A stretch of 11,976 nucleotides of DNA, from positions 1-11,976 of the forward strand of contig JAPOYW010000284.1 of the NCBI GenBank assembly GCA_026706425.1, given 5' to 3'. Of the stretch, positions 1 through 6,720 are shown piece by piece (position 1 is the first letter of the stretch; the number at the start of each line of letters is the position of its first letter). Source of the stretch: Gammaproteobacteria bacterium. GTDB lineage: Bacteria > Pseudomonadota > Gammaproteobacteria > Pseudomonadales > Azotimanducaceae. Below the pieces are notes generated by a model, which searched no databases, was not told where the DNA came from, and was given only the letters and a program-made list of their open reading frames with translations. The translations under genes and the position numbers were made by a program.

Positions 1-1
1 C

Positions 2-676
2 GGGGAACTGCGCCGCTACGCCCATATCGGCACCGGCAACTACCACGCCCGCACGGCACGGGGCTACACCGACTTCGGCCTACTCACGGCCGACGTGGAA
101 CTGGCCGCGGACGTGCAGCGGATGTTCCAACAGCTAACCACCATGGGCCGTAGCGGACGCTTGAACAAGCTGGTGCAATCGCCGTTCACCCTCCACGAGA
201 CGATCCTTCGCCACATCGACACCGAGATCGAAAACGCGACCGAGGGCAACCCGGCGGGGCGTGCGGCGAAGACGAACCAGGCGCTGCAACCGGACGCCGG
301 CAAGGCGCAGCACCGCGGCATCTGCTCGCTGAAGCCGGGAATCGAGGGCGTGTCGGAGAACATCACGGTGCGTTCCATCATCGGCCGGTTCCTGGAACAC
401 ACGCGGATCTTCCTATTCGAGAACGGCGGCGAGGCGCGCATCTACCTGTCGAGCGCGGACTGGATGGGCCGCAACTTCTTCTCCCGGGTCGAGACCTGCT
501 TCCCCATCGAGGCCGCGGAGAACCGGCTGGCGGTCATCGAACACGGTCTCGAACCCTACCTCCGCGACAACGTCCAGGCCTGGGTGCTGCAGGCCGATGG
601 CAGCTATGTCCGCACCTCATCCGGCGAAGACCGTCACTGCGCCCAAGAGGAATTGCTGGAGCTCTTGACGCGTTAG
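2..676 (+). CDS. ppk1: Polyphosphate kinase 1, C-terminal part (5' end outside window)
   Basis: PPK1 reversibly transfers the ATP gamma-phosphate onto inorganic polyphosphate. The frame is open from base 2 and gives 224 residues ending at TAG 674-676; the N-terminal, head and C1 domains lie outside. Visible family signatures are RRYAHIGTGNYHARTAR and YTDFGLLTAD near the start, LVQSPFTLH, then RGICSLKPG (the arginine matching E. coli Arg564), and VRSIIGRFLEHTRIF (the histidine matching His592). YLSSADWMGRN and a normal tail follow. Between AAKTN and RGICSLKPG there are only 12 residues (about 278-313), where the family usually has about 25 forming a helix and strand (typically like ALVDP..IRALY.ASQAG..IDLIV). 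The stretch here does not resemble that, so a local in-frame deletion or assembly error is likely and activity is uncertain. The gene converges on the exopolyphosphatase gene. The family assignment is firm; the functionality is not. Confidence 0.95.
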   Translation, partial: GELRRYAHIGTGNYHARTARGYTDFGLLTADVELAADVQRMFQQLTTMGRSGRLNKLVQSPFTLHETILRHIDTEIENATEGNPAGRAAKTNQALQPDAGKAQHRGICSLKPGIEGVSENITVRSIIGRFLEHTRIFLFENGGEARIYLSSADWMGRNFFSRVETCFPIEAAENRLAVIEHGLEPYLRDNVQAWVLQADGSYVRTSSGEDRHCAQEELLELLTR

Positions 677-1439
677 ACGCCTGCGTGTAGACCTGAGCCC
701 TGTCTCCAAAATGACAAAAGACGATTCCGTGACCTACGTTCGCCCGTTGCGCAATGTACTTGACAGTAGTTCCTTCAAAACCGTCGCGCGAGAACAACCC
801 CTCCGGGCTCGATGGACGCATGCCCGGAGATGTGTTTAACGTCGACGCCCGGGTCGTTTCGTATTGCCTCATGTGCACGCGCCCAGATGTCGCGTCCTGT
901 CATGTGCGAAAACGCGACTCCGATCAGCGTTCCAATACCCACGAGAGAGAGGAACACTAGTGCTGCGCCTGCGAGCAAGTACGTCGAACGCGATACGGAA
1001 TCCGGTCTTCGCCAAAGCCCGGCCGCCGTGGCTAGCAGGCCCTCCCGCGAGCATCAGGACGGCGGCGCGATGCAGGAGGGTCCCTGCATCCGGGATTTCC
1101 GGCAAGATGTCCGAACCGATCATCGCGAAAACGTCGTCTTTGTCAGATTGACCGTTCTTCGACGGTTGCCAGCTTTGCGTCAACACCAAACGCAGGACGT
1201 TTGCGACCGTTCACCGACAAGCAATCCGTCCTCCAGTAGGCGTAGCCCGCGTACCAAAGTCACTCGTTGCCAAACCCGACTCGTTACGTTCACCACTGGC
1301 CCGACTTGCCAACCGCTGTTTCGGTCGGTCGTTACTTATGTGTCCTAGTTGCACCTACCTTCGATACATGGGAGTCTGGTGACTCGCACCCGACGCCCGG
1401 GCACGACTGACGTTCTAGTCGCCTGTGCGTCCCAAACTC
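677..1439. other. Long convergent intergenic region, lower GC than its neighbours
   Basis: About 760 bp lie between the stop codons of ppk1 and the exopolyphosphatase gene. I see no tRNA, rRNA or recognisable protein. Two perfect hairpins stand out. At 801-829 CTCCGGGC pairs with GCCCGGAG across a 13-nt loop; at 1069-1090 GATGCAGG pairs with CCTGCATC across 6 nt. Neither is followed by a T-run, so neither is a classical intrinsic terminator. By eye the segment is less GC-rich than the flanking genes. Overlapping frames on both strands are open in places; the best candidate is entered separately. Confidence 0.6.
775..978 (-). CDS. Doubtful small membrane protein or remnant of a decayed gene
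   Basis: A 67-residue frame starts at a TTG (976-978) and ends at TGA 775-777. It begins with a plausible transmembrane segment (LAGAALVFLSLVGIGTLIG), followed by a polar tail that includes HMTGRDIWARAHEAI. There is no ATG start and no clear Shine-Dalgarno. The frame is open upstream to about 1053 without an ATG, GTG or TTG there. A different minus-strand frame is open from 1189 to 869 and looks coding-like in its 5' part (for example DILPEIPDAGTLLHRAAVLM). The two could be halves of one gene broken by a frameshift near 980-1000. I recognise no family. The region may simply be non-coding. Confidence 0.2.
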   Translation of the reverse strand: MLAGAALVFLSLVGIGTLIGVAFSHMTGRDIWARAHEAIRNDPGVDVKHISGHASIEPGGVVLARRF

Positions 1440-3053
1440 CTAGACAGCCGTCACAATCAGCTTCAACGGTATGACCGAGAGATACTCGGCTTCCTGCTCT
1501 AAGTCGAGCTTGGTCAAGAGGTGCTCGGCAAGCCATTTCCGCGGAAACGTGATCCGGATCTCCCCGGCACCGGTCGGCGCGATCCAAAATGCGGGCAGGG
1601 TGTTCTCCGTACGGCCCCGGTGCAGCACCACCGCGAGGCGCAGCAACACGCAAAGGGCGATGAGGCCCGGGGATCCGTCGAGTTCCTCGATGGGAAACTT
1701 CCGCCGGTGCGAACGAACGATCATGGACAGGTTGTGCTGTTCCGGACGTGAGAACCCTGGCAGGTCCATGTTGTCGAGCAGGTAGCCGCCGTGCTTGTGG
1801 TACTGGCTGTGGGCGATGTCCATGCCGATCTCGTGCAAGAGGGCTGCCCAACGCAAGAGACGCGCGGCGGCGGCCCCGGATAGGGAACCGGGCATACCGT
1901 TTAGGCCGCCATTGCGGGAGGAAGCGCCCAAGCCATTCGGGACACGCTTGCCGGCGAGGTTCTCCGCGAGATCCCACGAGACCTGTTCGAGTATTCGGGC
2001 GACGGTACCGGCAACGCGCCGCGCGTGGCGCGCATCGACGTGGTAGCGGTGCATGAGATCGGCCACCGTCGTCTCCCGGATGTCCTGGGCATGGATCCGG
2101 CCCAAGAGGTCGTGCAGCAGTCCTTCGCGCAGTGCGCCGTCGGAGACCGTCATGCTGTCGATGTCCAAGGCATCCACGACGGCGGCGGTGATCGCCAGAC
2201 CACCCGCGAAGACCGGTGCACGTTCGGCATCGATGGCTTCGAGTCCGACGTCGTTGATGTGGCCTTTGTCCAGCAGGTGGCCCTTCAGTGTCGCAAGACC
2301 TTCGTTGGTGATGCCCCGCTCGCCCGTCAACTCGAGGATGGCATCGTGGATGGCGAGGATCGAACCGGATGCGCCGATGACCGTGTCCCATCCCCGGGCC
2401 CGGTAGATCTCTTCGAGCACCTCGAGTTCCTGGCGGGCGGCGTATTCCGCGTCCCGGAACCGATGTTCCAGGAGCTTGCCATCGCCGAAGAACGCCTCGG
2501 ACATCGACACGCAACCCATGTAGAGGCTTTCCATCAGGTGCGGCTGGAACTGGCGGCCGAGGATGAGTTCCGTGCTGCCGCCGCCGATATCCACCACCAG
2601 GCGGGTCTCGGCGCTGTCCTCGATGGGTTCGAGGGAGTGCGAGACGCCGAGATAGATCAGGCGCGCCTCCTCCCGACCGCTGATGATCTCGACCCGGTGG
2701 CCCAGCGCGCGCTCGGCCGCCTCGATGAAGTCCTGGCTGTTGCGTGCCTTGCGCAGCGTGTTCGTGCCGACGACGCGCACATTGCCCGGGGGCAGGTCGC
2801 GGATACGCTGGCCAAGGCGTTTGAGGCAGGCGATGGCCCGGGCGGCCACCGACGCGGACAACGTGTTGTCGACCTTCAGCCCTTCCGCGAGTCGCACCAT
2901 CTCCTTGTGCCGGTCCACGACCTGCAGGCGATCGCCGTGGTCGTAGGCGACGATGAGGTGGAAGCTGTTGGAGCCTAGGTCGAGCGCGGCATAGGGCTGT
3001 TCGGCTTCCCTGCCTCCCGGGGCGATGTCGTAATGCTCCGCCACGGACGGCAT
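1440..3053 (-). CDS. ppx: Exopolyphosphatase / guanosine pentaphosphatase family protein
   Basis: Members of this family release terminal phosphate from polyphosphate, or convert pppGpp to ppGpp; with ppk1 next door the exopolyphosphatase role is preferred. The product has 537 residues and starts at ATG 3051-3053. The ASKHA fold is seen in ALDLGSNSFHLIV (23-35, first phosphate loop) and VVDIGGGSTELIL (153-165, second phosphate loop). An acidic catalytic residue probably lies in GREEARLIYLG (126-136). The C-terminal HD-like helical domain has LLHEIGMDIAHSQYHKHGG (405-423). Residues about 364-396 (nt 1866-1964) form a Gly/Ser/Asn-rich linker, longer than I expect between SWDLAE and LLRWAALLHEIG. 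No strong Shine-Dalgarno precedes the start. The gene faces ppk1 tail to tail, so the pair is not an operon as it is in E. coli. GppA cannot be excluded. Confidence 0.93.
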   Translation of the reverse strand: MPSVAEHYDIAPGGREAEQPYAALDLGSNSFHLIVAYDHGDRLQVVDRHKEMVRLAEGLKVDNTLSASVAARAIACLKRLGQRIRDLPPGNVRVVGTNTLRKARNSQDFIEAAERALGHRVEIISGREEARLIYLGVSHSLEPIEDSAETRLVVDIGGGSTELILGRQFQPHLMESLYMGCVSMSEAFFGDGKLLEHRFRDAEYAARQELEVLEEIYRARGWDTVIGASGSILAIHDAILELTGERGITNEGLATLKGHLLDKGHINDVGLEAIDAERAPVFAGGLAITAAVVDALDIDSMTVSDGALREGLLHDLLGRIHAQDIRETTVADLMHRYHVDARHARRVAGTVARILEQVSWDLAENLAGKRVPNGLGASSRNGGLNGMPGSLSGAAAARLLRWAALLHEIGMDIAHSQYHKHGGYLLDNMDLPGFSRPEQHNLSMIVRSHRRKFPIEELDGSPGLIALCVLLRLAVVLHRGRTENTLPAFWIAPTGAGEIRITFPRKWLAEHLLTKLDLEQEAEYLSVIPLKLIVTAV

Positions 3054-3062
3054 TCTACCGTA

Positions 3063-3149
3063 GGGGACGCGACCGCTTCGCGGTCGCCCCGAGATTTCGC
3101 TACGCGAAATCTCTTTGTCCGGGGATGCGCCCGCTTCGCGGTCGTGCCC
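3063..3149. repeat. Duplicated short-loop palindromes (REP-like)
   Basis: Three palindromes fill the gap between the divergent ppx and flavin reductase genes. At 3070-3086 CGACCGC pairs with GCGGTCG across loop TTC. At 3091-3113 GAGATTTCGC pairs with GCGAAATCTC across loop TAC, a perfect 10-bp stem. At 3121-3149 is a second, diverged copy of the first unit (3063-3090), with core CCGC-TTC-GCGG. An ATG at 3125 lies inside the second copy, in frame with the downstream gene, but reading it as a start would translate the repeat. These could be REP/BIME-type elements. Confidence 0.75.
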
Positions 3150-3193
3150 TCAAACCCGCCATAATCCGTTTCCTGGGATCACGGACTGAGACG

Positions 3194-3661
3194 ATGGACG
3201 ATTTCGACAGCCGCGCCTATCGCGACACGATGGGGCAGTATTGCACCGGTGTCGTGATCGTCACGGGCAACGAGGACGGCACCCTGGTGGGTTTCGCCGC
3301 CCAATCCTTCGTGTCGTTGTCGCTGGATCCGCCGCTCGTCGCGATATGCCCCGCCAAGACCAGCACCAGTTGGCCGCGCATACGCGCCACGGGACATTTC
3401 TGCATCAATGTGCTGGCGGACGACCAAGAAACCGTCAGCGAAGAGTTCGCCGAGTCCGGGCGCGCCGCCGACGTGCCATGGAACACGAACACGACGGCGG
3501 CACCCATTCTGGGCGGCGCAATCGCCTACGTCGAGTGCTCACTCGACGCCGAGCACGATGCGGGCGACCACACGGTCGCGGTGGGGCGGGTCCAAGCCTT
3601 CGAAACCCTACGGCCCGACGCCCAACCCTTGATCTACTTCCGCGGCGAGTACGGCCTGTAG
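3194..3661 (+). CDS. Flavin reductase-like domain protein (HpaC/DIM6-NTAB type)
   Basis: This 155-residue protein matches the flavin-reductase-like FMN-binding split-barrel family. Members reduce FMN or FAD with NAD(P)H, usually supplying a two-component monooxygenase. Visible blocks are TGVVIVTG (18-25), GFAAQSFVSLSLDPPLVAIC (33-52, typical flavin-binding strand), TSTSWPRIRATGHFCINVLA (56-75), GDHTVAVGRV (124-133) and the terminal PLIYFRGEYGL. The length fits the family. ATG 3194 is chosen because the family begins about here and a GAG lies just upstream. The in-frame ATG at 3125 would add 23 residues coded by a palindromic repeat. No oxygenase partner is adjacent; the luciferase-like gene at 5847-6719 is in another operon and probably uses F420. 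The substrate is unknown. Confidence 0.9.
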   Translation: MDDFDSRAYRDTMGQYCTGVVIVTGNEDGTLVGFAAQSFVSLSLDPPLVAICPAKTSTSWPRIRATGHFCINVLADDQETVSEEFAESGRAADVPWNTNTTAAPILGGAIAYVECSLDAEHDAGDHTVAVGRVQAFETLRPDAQPLIYFRGEYGL

Positions 3662-3709
3662 GGGACACCCTTTGTGGTGTCCCGTCTTCGACACTCTCGT
3701 GGTGTCCCC
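3661..3709. terminator. Convergent-gene hairpin with two alternative right arms
   Basis: The left arm GGGGACACC (3661-3669) begins at the last base of the flavin reductase stop codon. It can pair over 8 bp with GGTGTCCC (3676-3683, 6-nt loop) or over 9 bp with GGTGTCCCC (3701-3709). The gap lies between convergent genes, so a bidirectional terminator role is plausible. There is no proper T-tract on either strand. Confidence 0.5.
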
Positions 3710-3744
3710 TTGCCGCCCGGACGGAACGGGCGAGGACAACCGGG

Positions 3745-4230
3745 TCAGTTGGCGGAGCGTACGAAGATCGCCTGTTCGATGCGCTCGAAGGCGTTCTGGT
3801 AGACCATCGGATCGAGCACCTGCACATCGCGCCTGTCCGTCTGGCCCGCCACCGACGACGTGCTTCGGACTTCCACGAAGCTGAGCCGGACCCGGGTGCC
3901 CTCGCCGATCCGTTCGATGTAGGCGGTGGCCCGGGTCTGAACCACGGTCGTGTCGTCGACGAGCAGGTCAAGGATGTTAAATCCGCCCTGCGCAGCGCTC
4001 TCCGCGCTGATGAAGCCCGTTTCCAGATCGGCGCTGGTGGGCGTGTAGCCCATGTCCTGGAACACGGTCATCACGCTGGAAAACAATACCTGCTTGTCCT
4101 CCTCGTACTCCCGCGACTGCAACATTAGCAATTCGAGCGGCGTCGGCTCCGGCGGCATCATGCTAACGCAGCCGCCGGAAACAACCGCCGCTGCCAGGGC
4201 GAAGGTGGCGAGGCAGGGCATGCGCTTCAT
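3745..4230 (-). CDS. Lipoprotein of unknown function
   Basis: The product has 161 residues. A signal peptide of about 20 residues (MKRMPCLATFALAAAVVSGG) is followed by a likely acylated Cys21; the lipobox VSGGC is slightly non-canonical. The mature part is soluble and mixed alpha/beta, with SREYEEDKQVLFSSVMTVFQ (39-58) and DMGYTPTSADLETGFISA (59-76). It resembles small periplasmic lipoproteins in which a 'sort by difference' domain follows a short linker, but I cannot name a family. The start ATG 4228-4230 has an excellent Shine-Dalgarno (GGAGGAG) 7 nt upstream. It is the second gene of a two-lipoprotein operon, 24 nt after the BamE-like gene. It is probably anchored in the outer membrane or periplasm facing inward. 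The function is open. Confidence 0.85.
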   Translation of the reverse strand: MKRMPCLATFALAAAVVSGGCVSMMPPEPTPLELLMLQSREYEEDKQVLFSSVMTVFQDMGYTPTSADLETGFISAESAAQGGFNILDLLVDDTTVVQTRATAYIERIGEGTRVRLSFVEVRSTSSVAGQTDRRDVQVLDPMVYQNAFERIEQAIFVRSAN

Positions 4231-4254
4231 TGGCGTTCTCCTCCGGCGCGTCGC

Positions 4255-4698
4255 CTAGAACGTGGCGGAGCGGCTGTCGAAGTCGGTGACGACGTCGTTG
4301 GCGTCGAACTTGATGATCAGCGTGATCATGCGCGATGCGGTCTCGAATCCGGTCGACGAGGAGGTGCCGAGCGCGCCGCCGACGCCACGCGCGCCCGGGA
4401 ACAGCATGATGTTCCATAGGCCCGAGCGGCTCGACGACTGGGACACCCGCGCCGCCCGCTGGTACGACCAGACCTCCTTGCCCTCACCGTCGCGGGTGGT
4501 CACGTTCGGGGCACCAAACGTCTCGATCACGTCGGCCTTCGTGGTCTGGCCAAGGCGAAGGTTCATCTGCACATTGCCCTGGGTGAGCGCGGCATCGCGT
4601 TCGGTCACCGGCTGGCTCTGCGGCACCATGCAGCCCGTCAGCACCAAGCCGAGACTCACTGCACTGGCGGTGCGAACAAGAGTCTTCGTGGCGTTCAT
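4255..4698 (-). CDS. BamE/SmpA/OmlA-like lipoprotein
   Basis: The product has 147 residues. The signal peptide ends in a canonical lipobox, LTGC, with Cys23 as the lipidation site. The mature domain has the SmpA/OmlA signature: LRLGQTTKADVIETFGAPN (48-66) followed by KEVWSYQ (74-80), then a Ser/Gly-rich loop (88-118) and a terminal strand MITLIIKFDANDVVTDFDS. Proteins with this fold include BamE, a subunit of the outer-membrane beta-barrel assembly machine. True BamE is usually shorter and sits elsewhere, so this is a relative, not a certain BamE. ATG 4696-4698 is selected over an upstream in-frame start at 4782 because AGGAGAAGAGGA lies directly before it and the signal peptide begins here. 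It leads the operon with the next lipoprotein gene. Confidence 0.85.
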   Translation of the reverse strand: MNATKTLVRTASAVSLGLVLTGCMVPQSQPVTERDAALTQGNVQMNLRLGQTTKADVIETFGAPNVTTRDGEGKEVWSYQRAARVSQSSSRSGLWNIMLFPGARGVGGALGTSSSTGFETASRMITLIIKFDANDVVTDFDSRSATF

Positions 4699-4795
4699 TC
4701 CTCTTCTCCTGCTGTCGAGCTGCGGGCGACCGGAGTCGGGCAGCGACGCGGGAACCATACCACGCATGCCTGAACGGAACATGAACGGGCCACCT

Positions 4796-5153
4796 TGCGC
4801 CTAGCCCGCATATCTCACCAGCCGCTTGGTCCATGGCGAAACTCCTTGCCAATTAGCTGGTTGCGGAGGTTGTCCGGGCTTCGTGCGATGACGGACTGCG
4901 CTGGCCGCGCGAATGCCGCGCTTGCGCGGCACCCTCGCACCGGTCTTTTGGCCCCGCGCGCGCATGCGACCTCAAACGTAGTCCCCGCTATGCTCTCCCA
5001 TGCGAGGGGCAAGCCCCTCGCGCTCCCCGGCTGAGGGCTCCCGGTCGCGAGCGCGCGCTCCAAGGAGCGCGTTCGCACGGAACCAAAATCCTCGAACGCG
5101 CCCGCAAGGGCGCGCATCATCGCGGCCACTGGTGAGATATCCGGGCTAGCGCA
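4796..5153. mobile_element. Hairpin-rich segment bounded by terminal inverted repeats (MITE-like)
   Basis: Bases 4801-4821 and 5129-5149 are inverted copies that match at 20 of 21 positions. With one single-base gap the match extends outward to TGCGC at 4796 and GCGCA ending at 5153. The 358-bp interval has no convincing gene but four perfect tight hairpins: 4914-4931 (TGCCGCGC, loop TT), 5002-5021 (GCGAGGGGC, loop AA), 5054-5071 (CGCGCTCC, loop AA) and 5097-5114 (CGCGCCC, loop GCAA). It sits between the lipoprotein operon's start (98 bp away) and the SDR gene's stop (28 bp away). I see no clear target-site duplication. It may be a non-autonomous element, or a structured palindromic intergenic unit. 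Confidence 0.55.
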
Positions 5154-5181
5154 TTCGCACTTGGCCAAGGCTAGAGCGTTG

Positions 5182-5850
5182 CTACGCCAACGCCTCCACC
5201 GGTATGGACGCCCCGTGCACGGAGTCGGCGGCGGAAGACGCAAGGAACAGCACGACGTTGGCGATGTGATGCGGGGGCACCCAGTTCGAGAACTTGGCCT
5301 TTGGCATATCCGCCCGGTTGGTCGGCGTGTCGATGATGCTCGGCAGGATGCAGTTGACGTTGACGCCCTTGGCCTTCAGTTCGTCGGCCAGGGTCTCGGT
5401 TAAGCGAATCACGACGCTCTTCGACGCCACGTAGGCACCCATCGCGGCGGCGCCGCGCAACGCGCCGCGAGCGCCGATGTTGACGATCTTGCCCGAACCC
5501 CGGGCGACCATGCCCGGCACAGCCGCCCGGGTCATGTTGAGCACCGTGCGGGCGTTCAGGTTCATCATGAAATCCCAGGTGTCGTCGGATGTCTCGGCGA
5601 TGGTGTCGCCCATCGTGAAGCCACCGGCGATGTTGGCGAGGATGTCGATTTCGCCGATCTCGGCGACCGCGCCGCGAGCGCCTTCCGGATCGATTAGATC
5701 CGCGACAAGCGTTCGGTGGGGTGCCTCGTATTCGACGATGTCGACGCCTGTGACGTCTGCTCCGGCATCGTGGAACGCCTGGGCCACGACGCGCCCAACC
5801 ACGCCTGCCGCGCCGGTCACGACCGCGCGCTTGTCCTGGAATTCGCTCAT
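5182..5850 (-). CDS. Short-chain dehydrogenase/reductase (SDR), atypical active site
   Basis: The product is a 222-residue classical SDR that would oxidise or reduce a hydroxy/keto substrate using NAD(H). The nucleotide-binding motif TGAAGVVG is at 12-19, VDI at the end of beta-2 (Asp37) suggests NAD, NIAG is at 73-76, and the active-site motif YVASK is at 140-144 (Tyr140, Lys144). The position of the usual catalytic serine, 13 residues before the tyrosine, is Ala127 within IVNIGARGALRG. An SDR subset with IVNIGAR in place of IVNISS exists as far as I recall, so this may be a subfamily trait. The start ATG 5848-5850 overlaps the preceding luciferase-like gene's TGA (ATGA), indicating translational coupling. 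An upstream in-frame ATG (5877) lies inside that gene and is not preferred. Confidence 0.92.
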   Translation of the reverse strand: MSEFQDKRAVVTGAAGVVGRVVAQAFHDAGADVTGVDIVEYEAPHRTLVADLIDPEGARGAVAEIGEIDILANIAGGFTMGDTIAETSDDTWDFMMNLNARTVLNMTRAAVPGMVARGSGKIVNIGARGALRGAAAMGAYVASKSVVIRLTETLADELKAKGVNVNCILPSIIDTPTNRADMPKAKFSNWVPPHHIANVVLFLASSAADSVHGASIPVEALA

Positions 5851-6719
5851 GGTGCCAATGCCTCCAAGGTCTCCCAATCCACTTCGCCGAACCGACCCTC
5901 CCGGTTCACGGGTTGAATGCAGATGTGGCTGGCGCCGGCTTCGAAGTGCTCGTCGACGCGCTGGCGCACCGCCTCGGCATCGCCCCAGGCGAACGTGGCA
6001 TCGACAAAGGCGTCCGAGCCGTCCCCTGCGATGTCGTCTTCGGTGAGCCCCATGCGCAGCCAGTTGTTCCGGTAGTTGGGCAGTGCCTGGTAGGTGCGGG
6101 CCGTCGCCCGGGCCAATGCCCGCGCCTTGTCCGGGTCGGTCTCCATGACCACCTTCTGCTCAACGCAGAGCCACTTGTCGGGACCGAGAATCTCCCGCGC
6201 GATGCGGGTGTGCATGGGCGACGTGAAATAGGGATGCGCGCCGTGGGTGGCATCGCGAGCCAGGTCCAGCATTTTCGGTCCGAGGGCGGCGATCACCGTC
6301 GGCGGCACCGCGTCGGGTTCGATGCTCGTATAGGGCGAAACCGCCATTTTCTCGAGATAGGTTCGCATCGTGGCGACCGGTTTGCCGTAGGTGAGTCCGC
6401 GCAGGCCCTCGACCAGGGGCTTGTGGGAGACGCCGAGCCCGAGCAGGAAGCGATTGCCGGACTGCTCCGCCAAGGTCTTCTGCGCCTGCACGGTGACGCC
6501 GGGCTCCCGGTGATAGATGTTGGCGATGCCCGTCGCAACGACTAGCCGGTCGGTGTTCGCGAGCAGCCAGGCCGCATGGGCGAACGGGTTGCGCCCCATG
6601 GTCTCCGGAATCCACAGCGCGCCGTAGCCGAGTTCCTCGATCCGACGAGCCGCGGCGGCTGCGTCCCTGGCAGTCAGCCGGTCGGTGAAGAACCAGACCC
6701 CGATCTCGCCGAGTTCCAA
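5847..6719 (-). CDS. LLM-class F420-type oxidoreductase (MSMEG_4141-like)
   Basis: This luciferase-like monooxygenase-superfamily protein has 290 residues. Members with this architecture, often labelled 'probable F420-dependent oxidoreductase, MSMEG_4141 family', are hydride-transfer enzymes using deazaflavin or flavin. Matching blocks are LGEIGVWFFTD (3-13), ELGYGALWIPETMGRNPFAHAAWLLA (29-54), VATGIANIYHREP (61-73), LAEQSGNRFLLGLGVSH (83-99), Y.KPVATMRTYLEKM (111-125) and the C-terminal ASHICIQP. The chosen start is TTG 6717-6719, 1 nt after the upstream gene's TAA and about 8 nt after AAAGGG. The N-terminus then matches the family, whereas the longer frame (to 6926) only adds Arg-rich shadow sequence. 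It is the middle gene of the crotonase-LLM-SDR operon. Cofactor and substrate are inferred from the family only. Confidence 0.9.
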   Translation of the reverse strand: MELGEIGVWFFTDRLTARDAAAAARRIEELGYGALWIPETMGRNPFAHAAWLLANTDRLVVATGIANIYHREPGVTVQAQKTLAEQSGNRFLLGLGVSHKPLVEGLRGLTYGKPVATMRTYLEKMAVSPYTSIEPDAVPPTVIAALGPKMLDLARDATHGAHPYFTSPMHTRIAREILGPDKWLCVEQKVVMETDPDKARALARATARTYQALPNYRNNWLRMGLTEDDIAGDGSDAFVDATFAWGDAEAVRQRVDEHFEAGASHICIQPVNREGRFGEVDWETLEALAP

Positions 6720-6720
6720 C

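Noticed and set aside
812..1348. 178-codon plus-strand frame in the ppk1-ppx gap
   Set aside because: Irregular composition, no motifs and no ribosome site; overlaps other equally weak frames.
1345..2514. 389-codon minus-strand frame overlapping ppx
   Set aside because: Arg/Gly/Pro-rich translation typical of a frame shadow of ppx; no domain motifs.
2025..2978. 317-codon plus-strand open frame antisense to the exopolyphosphatase gene
   Set aside because: It lies wholly within the well-supported ppx gene, has no family motifs, and long antisense frames are common in GC-rich DNA.
3125..3193. Upstream ATG extension of the flavin reductase
   Set aside because: The extra 23 residues are encoded by a palindromic repeat copy, and the family begins near the ATG at 3194.
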